Positions 44,965 through 53,851 of a stretch of 64,000 bases of DNA are shown piece by piece. The notes below the pieces were generated by a model. The model searched no databases, was not told where the DNA came from, and saw only the letters and a program-made list of their open reading frames with translations. The position numbers and the translations under genes are program-made. This DNA is from Rubrivivax sp. A210 (lineage in GTDB: Bacteria; Pseudomonadota; Gammaproteobacteria; Burkholderiales; Burkholderiaceae_C): positions 1 through 64,000 of the forward strand of contig NZ_CAJGBN010000045.1 of assembly GCF_904426505.1 (NCBI RefSeq). The letters are read 5' to 3'. Numbering within the stretch: position 1 is the stretch's first letter; every line of letters starts with the position of its first letter.

Positions 44965-45034
44965 GCCCCGCCGGCCGGCCCGGTGCCTGCGATACTGCAC
45001 CTCGTAGCCTGCACCGATACCGCTGGATGCCGCC

Positions 45035-46027
45035 ATGATGAACCACGATGCGCGCTCGCGCCGCCGCCTGCTGGCCGCGCTGATGCTGGGCCTGGGGCCG
45101 GGAACTGGCCGCAATGCGCGGGCCCAAGGCGCCGCCGCCTGGCCGACACGGCCGCTCAGGATCCTGGTCGGCTTTCCTGGGGGCTCTACCCCCGACATGG
45201 CGGCCCGCGCGCTGGCCGAGGCCCTGGCCCCGCTGCTGGGCCAGCCGGTGGTGGTGGAAAATCGGCCCGGCGCCGCCGGCAACCTGGCCGCCGACGCCGT
45301 GGCCAAGGCCGGCGACGACCACACGCTGGGCGTCGTCATCAACGGCAACCTGACCTCGGCGCCCCTGCTCAACCCGCGCCTGCCCTATGACCCGGCGCGC
45401 GATTTCAGCTTGATCTCGCTGCTGGCCACCGCGCCGCTGGTGCTGGTGGCCTCGGTCGATCTGCCCCCGGGCGCTGCCTTCCTGGCCGCGGCACGCGCCG
45501 CCGGCGAGCGCTGGAGCTATGGCTCGGTGGGCCTAGGTTCGGTCGGCCACCTGGGCATGGAGCTTTTCAAGGCCGCCGTCGGCAATACCCAGCCGGTGCA
45601 TGTGCCTTACAACGGCAACCCGGCCGTGGTGACGGCGCTGCTCGGCGGCCAGATCCAGATGGCCCTGGTGCCGCCGGGCGTGGCCTTGCCCCATGTGCGT
45701 GCCGGCAAGCTGCACGCCATCGGCCTGGCCGGCCCGCGCAGCACGCTGGCGCCCGAGCTTGCGCCGCTGGCCGAACTGGGCCTGCGCATGGCGCCGCTGG
45801 AGGTGTGGGTGGCGCTCGTTGCGCCGGCCGGGTTGAGCCAGCCGGCGCGCGCCCGCCTGGCGCGCGAGGTGCCGGCCCTGGTGCGCGGCGAGCCGACCCG
45901 CCAGCGCCTTTTCGTCGCCGGCTGGGGCGCCCAGGGCAGTTCCCCCGAGGGCCTGGCGACGCGGGTGCGCGACGAGGCGCGGCTGCTCGGCGAGATCATT
46001 CGTGCGCGCGGCATCCGGCTCGAATGA
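45035..46027 (+). CDS. Bug-type solute-binding receptor (TctC family)
   Basis: This is a 330-residue periplasmic protein. The N-terminus RSRRRLLAALMLGLG followed by cleavage near ARAQG is a signal peptide, possibly Tat. The mature part opens WPTRPLRILVGFPGGSTPDMAARALAE, the Bug signature, with PVVVENRPGAAGNLAADAVAKA and VPYNGNPAVVTALLGGQIQMAL. Bug receptors deliver carboxylates to TctAB permeases. No tctAB genes follow. Instead the gene overlaps an FAD oxidoreductase gene by 4 bases, so the ligand may be linked to that enzyme. Confidence 0.92.
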   Translation: MMNHDARSRRRLLAALMLGLGPGTGRNARAQGAAAWPTRPLRILVGFPGGSTPDMAARALAEALAPLLGQPVVVENRPGAAGNLAADAVAKAGDDHTLGVVINGNLTSAPLLNPRLPYDPARDFSLISLLATAPLVLVASVDLPPGAAFLAAARAAGERWSYGSVGLGSVGHLGMELFKAAVGNTQPVHVPYNGNPAVVTALLGGQIQMALVPPGVALPHVRAGKLHAIGLAGPRSTLAPELAPLAELGLRMAPLEVWVALVAPAGLSQPARARLAREVPALVRGEPTRQRLFVAGWGAQGSSPEGLATRVRDEARLLGEIIRARGIRLE

Positions 46028-47403
46028 AGAAGCGCGCAAGCGTCGTCGAGCCGGCGCGACGCACGCCGCTCTGGGCCGAGGTCGACGTGCTCGTGGTCGG
46101 TGGCGGCCCCGCCGGCCTGGCGGCGGCGGTGAGCGCGGCGCGCGGCGGCGCGCGCACCCTGCTGCTCGAACGGTACGGCTTCCTGGGCGGCATGGGCACG
46201 GCCGGTGGCGTGACCAATTTCGCCGGCCTCTACGGCCGCCGCGGCGGCCAGATGCAGCCGCTGGTGCGCGGCGTTGTCGACGAGCTGCTGGAGCGCATAG
46301 CCGCGCTCGGCGGCCTCAACGCGCCGCAGGACGGCCTGCAGGGCCGCATTCGCGTGCGCAGCTACGACGTCGCGGCCTACAAGTGCGCGGCCGACCAGTG
46401 GCTGCTGGCCGCGGGCGTCGAACTGCTCTTCCATGCCGTCGCGGTGGGCGTGGTGATGGAGGAGGGGGAGGGTGGCAAGCCCGGAAATGAGGGACCGCTG
46501 CGCATCGCCGCCGTGCTGGTGGAGACCCGCTCGGGCCGGCGCGCCATCCGTGCGCGCCAGGTCATCGATGCCAGCGGCGACGCCGATATCGCCCACCATG
46601 CGGGCGTGCCCTATGCACTGGGCGACGGCAAGGGCGACGCGCTCTACCCGAGCACGATGTTCCGCATCGGGGGCGTCGACGCGGCGCGCGCCCAGGCGGC
46701 GGTGGGTGGCTTCGGCGCCATCGACGCGCTGATGGAGGCGGCGGCCTCGCGCTACGACTTCCCGCGCCGCGGCGCCATCCTGCGCCCGCAGCGCAACGCG
46801 AGCGAATGGCGCGCCAACGTCACCCAGCTGCGCAATGCCCAGGGCCGCGCCGTCGACGCCACCGACGCGGCGCAGTTGAGCGCGGCTGAGGTCGAGGGCC
46901 GGCGCCAAATCGTCGAGTACATGCGCTTCCTGCGCGCCGAGGTGCCCGGCTTCGAGCACGCCGAGATCGCCGAGATCGCGGCCCAGGTCGGCGTGCGCGA
47001 GACCCGCCGCATCGCCGGCGCCTACCGCCTGAGCGGCGACGACGTGCTGGGCGGTGCGCGTTTTGCCGATGCCATCGGCCTCAATGCCTGGCCGGTGGAA
47101 ACGCACGTCGCCGGGCGCATCGATTGGGCCTTTGCGCGCGACCCCGACAACGCCTACTGCCAGCTGCCCTGGCGCATGCTGGTGCCGCAGGGCGTGGACA
47201 ACCTGCTCGTCGCCGGCCGGTGCGCGAGCATGGAGCACCTGGGCCAGAGCGCGGCGCGCGCCAGCGGCGCCTGCTTCGTGATGGGGCAGGCAGCCGGTAC
47301 GGCGGCGGCATTGCGCGTGGCCGGGGCTTTCAGCGTCGAGCGGCTGCAGCAGCGACTGCTGGCCGACGGCGCCGATCTCGATACCGAGCCCGCAGGCGGC
47401 TGA
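46024..47403 (+). CDS. FAD-dependent oxidoreductase
   Basis: This 459-residue flavoprotein has the dinucleotide motif VLVVGGGPAGLAAAVSAARGG near residue 25, then LLERYGFLGGMGTAGGVTNF, typical of the FAD-dependent oxidoreductases that include tricarballylate-type enzymes. A second motif is QVIDASGDADIAHHAGV, and the C-terminal region GVDNLLVAGRCASMEHLGQSAARASG fits the family. The substrate is unknown. It starts in overlap with the Bug receptor gene, and its ATG 46024 matches the family start. The LiuR site at 47466 separates it from liuB. Confidence 0.88.
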   Translation: MKKRASVVEPARRTPLWAEVDVLVVGGGPAGLAAAVSAARGGARTLLLERYGFLGGMGTAGGVTNFAGLYGRRGGQMQPLVRGVVDELLERIAALGGLNAPQDGLQGRIRVRSYDVAAYKCAADQWLLAAGVELLFHAVAVGVVMEEGEGGKPGNEGPLRIAAVLVETRSGRRAIRARQVIDASGDADIAHHAGVPYALGDGKGDALYPSTMFRIGGVDAARAQAAVGGFGAIDALMEAAASRYDFPRRGAILRPQRNASEWRANVTQLRNAQGRAVDATDAAQLSAAEVEGRRQIVEYMRFLRAEVPGFEHAEIAEIAAQVGVRETRRIAGAYRLSGDDVLGGARFADAIGLNAWPVETHVAGRIDWAFARDPDNAYCQLPWRMLVPQGVDNLLVAGRCASMEHLGQSAARASGACFVMGQAAGTAAALRVAGAFSVERLQQRLLADGADLDTEPAGG

Positions 47404-47465
47404 ACATGGGAGCGCAGGGCGCAAGCTGCCCAAGCCTTGGCCGCCGCGGCCTGCTGACCCTACAA

Positions 47466-47487
47466 TTGACGTTAACGTAAACGTCAA
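47466..47487. promoter_or_regulatory. LiuR operator upstream of liuB
   Basis: A 22-base near-palindrome, TTGACGTTAAC / GTAAACGTCAA, has one mismatch relative to the site at 33723. It lies 39 bases before the liuB ATG and just after the end of the FAD oxidoreductase gene, so it should control the liuBCDE transcript. Confidence 0.85.
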
Positions 47488-47526
47488 GTGCGCCGGACGC
47501 AGAGCCGGCCGCTCCAGGAGACCCCC

Positions 47527-49137
47527 ATGCCGACGCTCGAGTCCCAGCTCAATCCGCGCTCCGAGGCCTTCAAGGCCAGTGCGCAGGCGATGCGGCTGCT
47601 GGTGGATGACCTCAACGCGCGTCTGGCCGGCATCGCCCAGGGCGGCGGCGCGGCGGCGCGGGCCAAGCACACGGCGCGCGGCAAGCTGCTGCCGCGCGAC
47701 CGCGTCGAGATGCTGCTCGATCCCGATACGCCTTTTCTCGAGATCGGCGCGCTCGCCGCGCTCGACCTCTACGACAACGCCGCGCCCGGCGCCGGCCTCA
47801 TCACCGGCATCGGCCGCGTCAGCGGCATCGAATGCCTGATCGTCTGCAACGACGCCACCGTCAAGGGCGGCACCTACTACCCGCTGACGGTGAAGAAGCA
47901 CCTGCGCGCGCAAGAGGTGGCGCAACAGAACCGCCTGCCCTGCATCTACCTGGTCGACAGCGGCGGCGCCAACCTGCCCAACCAGGACGAGGTCTTCCCC
48001 GACCGCGACCACTTCGGCCGCATCTTCTACAACCAGGCCCAGATGTCGGCCCTGGGCATTCCGCAGATCGCGGTGGTGATGGGCTCATGCACCGCCGGCG
48101 GCGCCTATGTGCCGGCGATGAGCGACGAGGCCATCATCGTGCGCAACCAGGGCACCATCTTCCTCGGCGGCCCGCCGCTGGTGAAGGCCGCCACCGGCGA
48201 GGTGGTGAGCGCCGAAGACCTGGGCGGCGGCGACGTCCACACGCGGCTGTCGGGCGTGGCCGACCACCTGGCCGAGAACGACATGCACGCGCTGGCCATC
48301 GCGCGGGCCAGCGTCGCCAACCTCAACTGGCGCAAGCCCGATCAGCAGCGCCTGGTGCCGCCGCGGCCGCCGCTGTTCGACCCCGCCGAGCTGCATGGCG
48401 TGATCCCGACCGACCCGCGCAAGCCCTTCGACGTGCGCGAGATCATCGCCCGGCTCGTCGACGGCAGCGAGTTCGACGAGTTCAAGGCGCGCTACGGTGC
48501 CACCCTGGTGACCGGCTTTGGCCACATCGAGGGCATGCCGGTGGGCATCGTCGCCAACAACGGCATCCTCTTCGGCGAGAGCGCGCAGAAGGGCGCCCAC
48601 TTCATCGAGCTGTGCTGCCAGCGCCGCGTGCCCCTGGTCTTCTTGCAGAACATCACCGGCTTCATGGTCGGGCGCAAGTACGAGAACGAGGGCATCGCCA
48701 AGCACGGCGCGAAGATGGTGACAGCGGTGGCCACGGCCACGGTGCCCAAGTTCACGGTCATCATCGGCGGCAGCTTCGGCGCCGGCAATTACGGCATGTG
48801 CGGCCGGGCGTACAGCCCGCGCCTGCTGTGGATGTGGCCCAACGCGCGCATCAGCGTGATGGGCGGCGAGCAGGCCGCCGGCGTGCTGGCCACGGTGCGG
48901 CGCGACGGCATCGAATCCAAGGGCGGCCAGTGGTCGGCCGCCGACGAGGCCGCCTTCAAGCAGCCCATCCTCGAGCAGTTCGCCCACCAGGCCCACCCCT
49001 ATTACGCCAGCGCCCGGCTCTGGGACGACGGCGTCATCGACCCCGCCGACACCCGCCGCGTGCTGGCCCTGGGCCTGAGCGCCAGCCTCAACGCGGCCAT
49101 ACCCGAGAGCCCGCGCTTCGGCGTCTTCCGCATGTAG
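47527..49137 (+). CDS. liuB: Methylcrotonyl-CoA carboxylase carboxyltransferase (beta) subunit
   Basis: This 536-residue subunit transfers CO2 from biotin to 3-methylcrotonyl-CoA, giving 3-methylglutaconyl-CoA. It has the two crotonase-like halves of acyl-CoA carboxylase beta subunits: [71 protein letters not shown], and in the second half [23 protein letters not shown] and [15 protein letters not shown]. These match methylcrotonyl- rather than propionyl-CoA carboxylase. AGGAGA precedes ATG 47527. Its partner LiuD lies 2.1 kb downstream, after vapBC and liuC. Confidence 0.95.
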   Translation: MPTLESQLNPRSEAFKASAQAMRLLVDDLNARLAGIAQGGGAAARAKHTARGKLLPRDRVEMLLDPDTPFLEIGALAALDLYDNAAPGAGLITGIGRVSGIECLIVCNDATVKGGTYYPLTVKKHLRAQEVAQQNRLPCIYLVDSGGANLPNQDEVFPDRDHFGRIFYNQAQMSALGIPQIAVVMGSCTAGGAYVPAMSDEAIIVRNQGTIFLGGPPLVKAATGEVVSAEDLGGGDVHTRLSGVADHLAENDMHALAIARASVANLNWRKPDQQRLVPPRPPLFDPAELHGVIPTDPRKPFDVREIIARLVDGSEFDEFKARYGATLVTGFGHIEGMPVGIVANNGILFGESAQKGAHFIELCCQRRVPLVFLQNITGFMVGRKYENEGIAKHGAKMVTAVATATVPKFTVIIGGSFGAGNYGMCGRAYSPRLLWMWPNARISVMGGEQAAGVLATVRRDGIESKGGQWSAADEAAFKQPILEQFAHQAHPYYASARLWDDGVIDPADTRRVLALGLSASLNAAIPESPRFGVFRM

Positions 49138-49142
49138 TGTAC

Positions 49143-49174
49143 GATGTGTTTGCAGTTTCAAATATGTACACATC
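49143..49174. promoter_or_regulatory. Operator-like inverted repeat before vapB
   Basis: The arms GATGTGT (49143-49149) and ACACATC (49168-49174) are perfect complements separated by 18 bases, ending at the vapB ATG. The sequence between them is A/T-rich, unlike the surroundings. VapB-VapC complexes commonly bind such repeats to repress their own operon. Confidence 0.6.
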
Positions 49175-49480
49175 ATGCGCACTAACATCGACATCGACGA
49201 CGCGTTGATGGCCCAGGCCCTGAAGGCCGGCCCCTACACGACCAAGAAAGACGCGGTCGAGGCCGGCCTCAAGCTGCTGGCGCGCCAGGCGGCCTACCGC
49301 GAAATCCTCAAGTGGGAGGGCAAGCTGGCCTGGCAGGGCGACGAGTCGCAGGACTGGACCGTGCCGGAGGAAGAAGCGAGCAAGGCCATCGTCATCAGCG
49401 AAGGCGGGCCGGCCGCGCTGCCATCCTCCCAGGCTGCCCAGCCCGCCCCCTCCAAGGGCAAGCGCCGTGCTGGTCGTTGA
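49175..49480 (+). CDS. vapB: VapB-family antitoxin
   Basis: This is a 101-residue protein. Residues 1-50 form the ribbon-helix-helix DNA-binding domain of the VapB antitoxin family: MRTNIDIDDALMAQALKAG, TTKKDAVEAGLKLLARQAAY. Residues 50-65 (WEGKLAWQGDE) would wrap around the toxin. The C-terminal 30 residues are Pro/Ala/Lys-rich and longer than usual for the family. Its stop lies inside the vapC start region (14-base overlap). The pair sits within the liu operon between liuB and liuC. Confidence 0.88.
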   Translation: MRTNIDIDDALMAQALKAGPYTTKKDAVEAGLKLLARQAAYREILKWEGKLAWQGDESQDWTVPEEEASKAIVISEGGPAALPSSQAAQPAPSKGKRRAGR

Positions 49481-49868
49481 CTCCAGCGTCTGGATCGACT
49501 TCTTCGCCGGCCATCCCAGCCCGGCGCGCCAGACGCTGCGCCGGCTGCTGTATGAGGGCGAGTTGCGCATCGTCGTGCCCGACCTGGTGCTGTTCGAGGT
49601 GTTGCGCGGCTTTCGCCACGAGCGCGAGTACCGCCAGGCGCGCACGCTGATGGAAACGCTGAGCATCGAGCCGGTGGCCGGCACCGAGATCGCCATCGAG
49701 GCTGCCCAGCACTACCGCAGCCTGCGCGCCGGCGGCGTGACGGTGCGCAGCGCGCTCGACGTGCTGATCGCCACCTTCTGCATCGAGCGCGGCTATGCGC
49801 TGCTGCACCGCGACCGCGATTTCGATGTCTTCGAGCGCCTGCGCGGCCTGCGCGCCTGGCGCCACTGA
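49467..49868 (+). CDS. vapC: VapC-family PIN-domain ribonuclease toxin
   Basis: This 133-residue PIN ribonuclease cleaves RNA, in known cases tRNA or rRNA, when freed from VapB. Acidic metal ligands are visible: Asp5 (VVDSSVWIDFF), Glu at LVLFEVLRGFR near residue 43, and the Asp cluster SALDVLIATF and HRDRDFDVFERL in the C-terminal half. It starts at GTG 49467 inside vapB. liuC follows by 22 bases. An intact active site suggests a working toxin. Confidence 0.9.
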   Translation: MLVVDSSVWIDFFAGHPSPARQTLRRLLYEGELRIVVPDLVLFEVLRGFRHEREYRQARTLMETLSIEPVAGTEIAIEAAQHYRSLRAGGVTVRSALDVLIATFCIERGYALLHRDRDFDVFERLRGLRAWRH

Positions 49869-49890
49869 TGCCCTGGAAGGTGCGACCCGC

Positions 49891-50673
49891 ATGACGACGA
49901 CGCTGGACATTCGCCGCCCCTCGCCCCATGTGGCCGAGGTCTGGCTTAACCGCCCGGAGGTGCGCAACGCCTTCAACGACGGCGTCATCGCCGAGCTGAC
50001 GGCGGCCTTCGCCGAGCTGGGCGCCGACCCCACGCTGCGCGCCATCGTGCTGGGCGGCCACGGCAAGGCCTTCTGCGCCGGCGCCGACCTGTCGTGGATG
50101 CGCGCCATGGCTGGCTACGGCTGGGAAGAGAACCGCGCCGACGCCGCCCGCCTGGCCGAGATGCTGTGGACGATCTGGAGCTGCCCGCTGCCAGTGGTGG
50201 GCCGCATCCATGGCGATTGCTATGCCGGCGGCGTGGGCCTGGCCGCCGTCTGCGACGTGCTGGTGGCGGCCGAGGGTGTGCACTTCTGCCTCAGCGAGGC
50301 CCGCCTTGGCCTGCTGCCGGCCACCATAGGCCCGTATGTCGTGCGCGCCCTGGGCGAGCAGGCGTCGCGGCGCTATTTCCTCAGCGCCGAACGCTTCGGC
50401 GCGGCACGGGCGGCGGCGCTGGGCTTCGCCCACGAGGTCGCGCCGGCCGAACTGCTGGACGCGCGTGTGGCCGAGATCGTGGCCGCATTGGTGGCCAACG
50501 GGCCGGCGGCCGTCAAGGCCTGCAAGCAGCTCGTCAAAGATGTCGCCGGCCGCCCCATCGACGCCGCGCTGCGCGATGACAGCGCGCGCCGCATCGCCGA
50601 CATCCGCGCCAGCAGCGAAGGGCGCGAGGGCGTGCAGTCCTTTCTCGACAAGCGCGAGCCGGGCTGGCGGTGA
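49891..50673 (+). CDS. liuC: Enoyl-CoA hydratase/isomerase family; methylglutaconyl-CoA hydratase
   Basis: This 260-residue crotonase-fold protein is expected to hydrate 3-methylglutaconyl-CoA to HMG-CoA. Motifs are VWLNRPEVRNAFND, FCAGADLSWMRAMAGYGWEEN (oxyanion hole) and HGDCYAGGVGLAAVCDVLVA, with catalytic acids in SEARLGLLPATIGPYV. The ADLSWMR pattern is typical of methylglutaconyl-CoA hydratases. ATG 49891 has AAGGT upstream, and the next gene overlaps its stop by 4 bases. Position between the two carboxylase subunits supports the assignment. Confidence 0.9.
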   Translation: MTTTLDIRRPSPHVAEVWLNRPEVRNAFNDGVIAELTAAFAELGADPTLRAIVLGGHGKAFCAGADLSWMRAMAGYGWEENRADAARLAEMLWTIWSCPLPVVGRIHGDCYAGGVGLAAVCDVLVAAEGVHFCLSEARLGLLPATIGPYVVRALGEQASRRYFLSAERFGAARAAALGFAHEVAPAELLDARVAEIVAALVANGPAAVKACKQLVKDVAGRPIDAALRDDSARRIADIRASSEGREGVQSFLDKREPGWR

Positions 50674-51275
50674 ACCTCGACCTGCCCCAGCTCGTCGCGC
50701 TCGCCGCCGCGCTCGGCTGGGCCAGCGGCCTGCGCCTGTACGCGGTGGTCTTTATCACCGGGCTGGCGGGCGCCCTGGGCTGGGTGCAACTGCCCGCGGG
50801 CCTGCAGCTGCTGCAGAACCCGCTGGTGCTGGGCGCGGCCGGGCTCATGGTGGTGACCGAGTTTGTGGCCGACAAGGTGCCGGGCCTGGATAGCCTGTGG
50901 GACGCGGTCCACACCTTTATCCGCATCCCCGCCGGCGCGGCACTGGCGGCGGGCGTATTCGGCGGCGATGCCGGCGCCTGGCAGTTGCTGGCGGCGCTGG
51001 CCGGCGGCACGCTGGCGGCCACGGCCCACACCGCCAAGGCCACCACGCGGGCGGCCGTCAACACCTCGCCCGAGCCCTTCTCCAACATCGGCCTGTCGCT
51101 GCTGGGCGACGCCGCCGTGCCCGCCATGCTGTGGCTGGCCTGGGCCTACCCTTTGGTCTTTCTGCCGGTGCTGGTGCTGGCGGTGCTGCTGGCAGTGGCG
51201 CTGACCGTGCGGCTGTTCAAGTTCCTGCGCGGCCTGTGGCAGCGCTTTTTCCCCTCTGTGCGGGCTCCGGCCTGA
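50670..51275 (+). CDS. DUF4126-family membrane protein
   Basis: This is a 201-residue inner-membrane protein with about five hydrophobic helices. The conserved family parts are LGWASGLRLYAVVFITGLAG, GLMVVTEFVADKVPGLDSLWD, HTFIRIPAGAALAAG and NTSPEPFSNIGLSLLGD. The start is a GTG whose TGA overlap with liuC couples the two. No function is known for DUF4126. Its place inside the leucine pathway operon may be coincidental. Confidence 0.82.
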   Translation: MNLDLPQLVALAAALGWASGLRLYAVVFITGLAGALGWVQLPAGLQLLQNPLVLGAAGLMVVTEFVADKVPGLDSLWDAVHTFIRIPAGAALAAGVFGGDAGAWQLLAALAGGTLAATAHTAKATTRAAVNTSPEPFSNIGLSLLGDAAVPAMLWLAWAYPLVFLPVLVLAVLLAVALTVRLFKFLRGLWQRFFPSVRAPA

Positions 51276-51288
51276 GTCGAGCGTGAGC

Positions 51289-53313
51289 ATGTTCAACAAG
51301 ATCCTGATAGCGAACCGGGGCGAAATCGCGTGCCGCGTCGCCGCCACCGCGCGCCGCCTGGGCGTGCTTACCGTGGCTGTGTATTCCGACGCCGACGCCG
51401 ACGCCCGCCATGTGCGCGCCTGCGACGAGGCCGTGCATGTGGGCGGCAACGCGCCGCGCGACAGCTATCTGCAGTGGCAGCGCATCATCGACGCCGCACG
51501 CGCCACTGGCGCCCAGGCGGTCCACCCGGGCTACGGCTTCCTGAGCGAGAACGAGGACTTCGCACGCGCCTGTGCCGACGCCGGCCTGGTCTTCATCGGC
51601 CCGCCGGCCTCGGCAATCGCTGCCATGGGCAGCAAGAGCGCGGCCAAGGCGCTGATGGAAAAGGCCGGCGTGCCCCTGGTGCCGGGCTACCACGGCAGCA
51701 ACAACGAGCCGGCCTTCCTGGCCGCCGAGGCGGCGCGCATCGGCTACCCGGTTCTGATCAAGGCCAGCGCAGGTGGCGGCGGCAAGGGCATGCGCCGCGT
51801 CGACTCAGCCCCCGACTTCGAGGCCGCGCTCGCCTCCTGCCAGCGCGAGGCCAAGGCCAGCTTCGGCAACGACCATGTGCTGGTCGAGCGCTACGTCACG
51901 CGGCCGCGCCACATCGAGATCCAGGTCTTCGGCGACGGCCACGGAAACTGCGTCTACCTCTTCGAGCGCGACTGCTCGGTGCAGCGCCGCCACCAGAAGG
52001 TGCTGGAGGAAGCGCCGGCGCCGGGCATGAGCGCCGCGCGCCGCGCCGAAATGGGGGCGGCGGCGGTGGCGGCGGCCCAGGCCGTGGGCTATGTCGGCGC
52101 CGGCACGGTGGAATTCATCGCCGAACCGGCCGAGGGCGGCGACCTGCGCTTCTATTTCATGGAGATGAACACGCGGCTGCAGGTGGAGCACCCGGTCACG
52201 GAGGCCATTACCGGCCTCGACCTGGTGGAGTGGCAGCTGCGCGTGGCCTCGGGCGAGCCGCTGCCGCTGCGCCAGGAGCAACTCGTCATGCGCGGCCACG
52301 CCATCGAGGCACGGATTTGCGCCGAGAACCCCGACGCCAACTTCCTGCCCGCCACCGGCACGCTGCAGGTGGCGCGCTGGCCGGCGCATGTGGCCTTCGA
52401 GCGCAGCCCGGGCGATGGACGGCTGGCCCGCGTGGACAGCGGCGTGCGCGAGGGCGATGCCATCAGCCCCTGGTACGACTCGATGATCGCCAAGCTCATC
52501 GTCTGGGGCGAGACCCGTGAGCAGGCGCTGGCGCGGCTGGCTGCGGCGCTGCGCGACACCCACATCATGGGCCTCAACACCAATGTCGCCTTCCTGCGCC
52601 GCGTGGTCGCCAGCCGGGCCTTTGCAAGCGCCGATCTCGATACCGCGCTGATCGAGCGCGAGCACGCCGCGCTCTTCGAGGCGCCGCCGCTGCCCGACGC
52701 CTGGGCCGTGGCCGCTGTCGCCGCCCACCGCCTGGCGGCCGAGGCGGCGCTGGAAGATGCCGACCCCTGGTCGCGCCGCGACGGCTGGCGCCTGCACGGC
52801 GGCGCGCAGCGCCAGCTCAGCCTGCAGCGCGGCGGCCAGGCGCTGCAGCCGAGTTTCGAGCGCCTGCACGACGGCGGCACGGTGCTGGCCCTGGGCGGCC
52901 AGCGCTGGGCCTTTGCCGCACGCGCCCTCGGTGACGGGCGCCACGACGTGAGTCTGGGCACGGAGCGTCTGACGATCAGTGTCTACAACCGCGGCGAGCG
53001 CTTCGCCGTCTTTGCCGAGGCCGGCAGTGCTCTCGTCGACGAACTAGACCCGCTGGCCCATGCCGCCGACCACGCCGGCGCCGAAGGTCGGCTGACGGCG
53101 CCCATGCCGGGCAAGATGGTGTCCTTCCTGGCGCGCGTGGGCGACGCGGTCAAGCGCGGCCAGCCGCTGGCGGTGATGGAGGCGATGAAGATGGAGCACA
53201 CCGTCAGCGCACCGCACGACGGCGTGGTGGAAGAACTGCTCTATGCGGTGGGCGACCAGGTGGCCGAGGGCGGCGAGTTGCTGCGCCTGGGGCCGGCCCG
53301 GCCGGCGGCATGA
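51289..53313 (+). CDS. liuD: Methylcrotonyl-CoA carboxylase biotin carboxylase/carrier (alpha) subunit
   Basis: This is a 674-residue protein. The biotin carboxylase part (about 1-450) has FNKILIANRGEIACRV, HPGYGFLSENEDFA and the ATP-grasp loop KASAGGGGKGM, with EMNTRLQVEHPVTE. A linker domain (about 480-590) follows. The biotinyl domain ends the protein, with Lys634 in AMKMEHT as the biotinylation site. The start is either ATG 51289 or GTG 51283, which differ by two residues. With liuB it forms the complete carboxylase. It ends 3 bases before a convergent small gene. Confidence 0.95.
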   Translation: MFNKILIANRGEIACRVAATARRLGVLTVAVYSDADADARHVRACDEAVHVGGNAPRDSYLQWQRIIDAARATGAQAVHPGYGFLSENEDFARACADAGLVFIGPPASAIAAMGSKSAAKALMEKAGVPLVPGYHGSNNEPAFLAAEAARIGYPVLIKASAGGGGKGMRRVDSAPDFEAALASCQREAKASFGNDHVLVERYVTRPRHIEIQVFGDGHGNCVYLFERDCSVQRRHQKVLEEAPAPGMSAARRAEMGAAAVAAAQAVGYVGAGTVEFIAEPAEGGDLRFYFMEMNTRLQVEHPVTEAITGLDLVEWQLRVASGEPLPLRQEQLVMRGHAIEARICAENPDANFLPATGTLQVARWPAHVAFERSPGDGRLARVDSGVREGDAISPWYDSMIAKLIVWGETREQALARLAAALRDTHIMGLNTNVAFLRRVVASRAFASADLDTALIEREHAALFEAPPLPDAWAVAAVAAHRLAAEAALEDADPWSRRDGWRLHGGAQRQLSLQRGGQALQPSFERLHDGGTVLALGGQRWAFAARALGDGRHDVSLGTERLTISVYNRGERFAVFAEAGSALVDELDPLAHAADHAGAEGRLTAPMPGKMVSFLARVGDAVKRGQPLAVMEAMKMEHTVSAPHDGVVEELLYAVGDQVAEGGELLRLGPARPAA

Positions 53314-53315
53314 AG

Positions 53316-53723
53316 CTAGGGCTTGCCGCTGCCGGCGCTGTTGCCGGCGCTGTCGCCGGCACCGATGCCGAGGCGGCCGAACCAGCCGCTGCGCCTGGCG
53401 GCCGGTGGCGGCGCATCGCTGGCCGGGCGGCTGTCCAGCGTGGAGGGGGTGCCGAACAGCGAGCTGATGAAGCGCGAGGCGCTGAAACCGCTGGCCGCGG
53501 CCGCCGGCACCGCCAGTACCGGCTCGGGCGCCGACACCGCGCGGCGGAAGGCGCGTGCCAGATCAGGCATGTCGCTGGCCCGCAGGGCCTCGCACACCAG
53601 GAGCACGTCGCGCGCATAGAGCGCGTGATGCACCATGCGCTCGCGGTCTATGCCCTCGCCGAGTTCGCGTTGCAGGCCCGCGTGGATGCGGTCGGCGATC
53701 TTGTAGCAGCGGCGGGTGTTCAT
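53316..53723 (-). CDS. Hypothetical protein convergent with liuD
   Basis: This is a 135-residue protein whose first ~70 residues (YKIADRIHAGLQRELGEGIDRERMVHHALYARDVLLVCEALR) form a helical domain. The rest is low-complexity Ala/Ser/Gly/Pro. The start is uncertain, with ATG 53723 favoured because the helical region begins there. It lies on the opposite strand from the liu genes, with a 2-base gap to the liuD stop. I do not recognise a family. Confidence 0.55.
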   Translation of the reverse strand: MNTRRCYKIADRIHAGLQRELGEGIDRERMVHHALYARDVLLVCEALRASDMPDLARAFRRAVSAPEPVLAVPAAAASGFSASRFISSLFGTPSTLDSRPASDAPPPAARRSGWFGRLGIGAGDSAGNSAGSGKP

Positions 53724-53851
53724 CGAGCGCGCAGTGTGCGCGCCGGTGGCGGCCAGGGGCATCCCCAATTGGGGCGAATGGCCCCCCTGATCCAATGGTT
53801 GGGCCGCGCCTGGGCGCCCAACCCCCTAAATTGAAAGTCGAAAGGCCGACG

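Noticed and set aside
45607-48012. 801-codon minus-strand frame opposite the Bug, FAD and liuB genes
   Set aside because: It spans three real plus-strand genes and an intergenic operator, and its composition is low-complexity.
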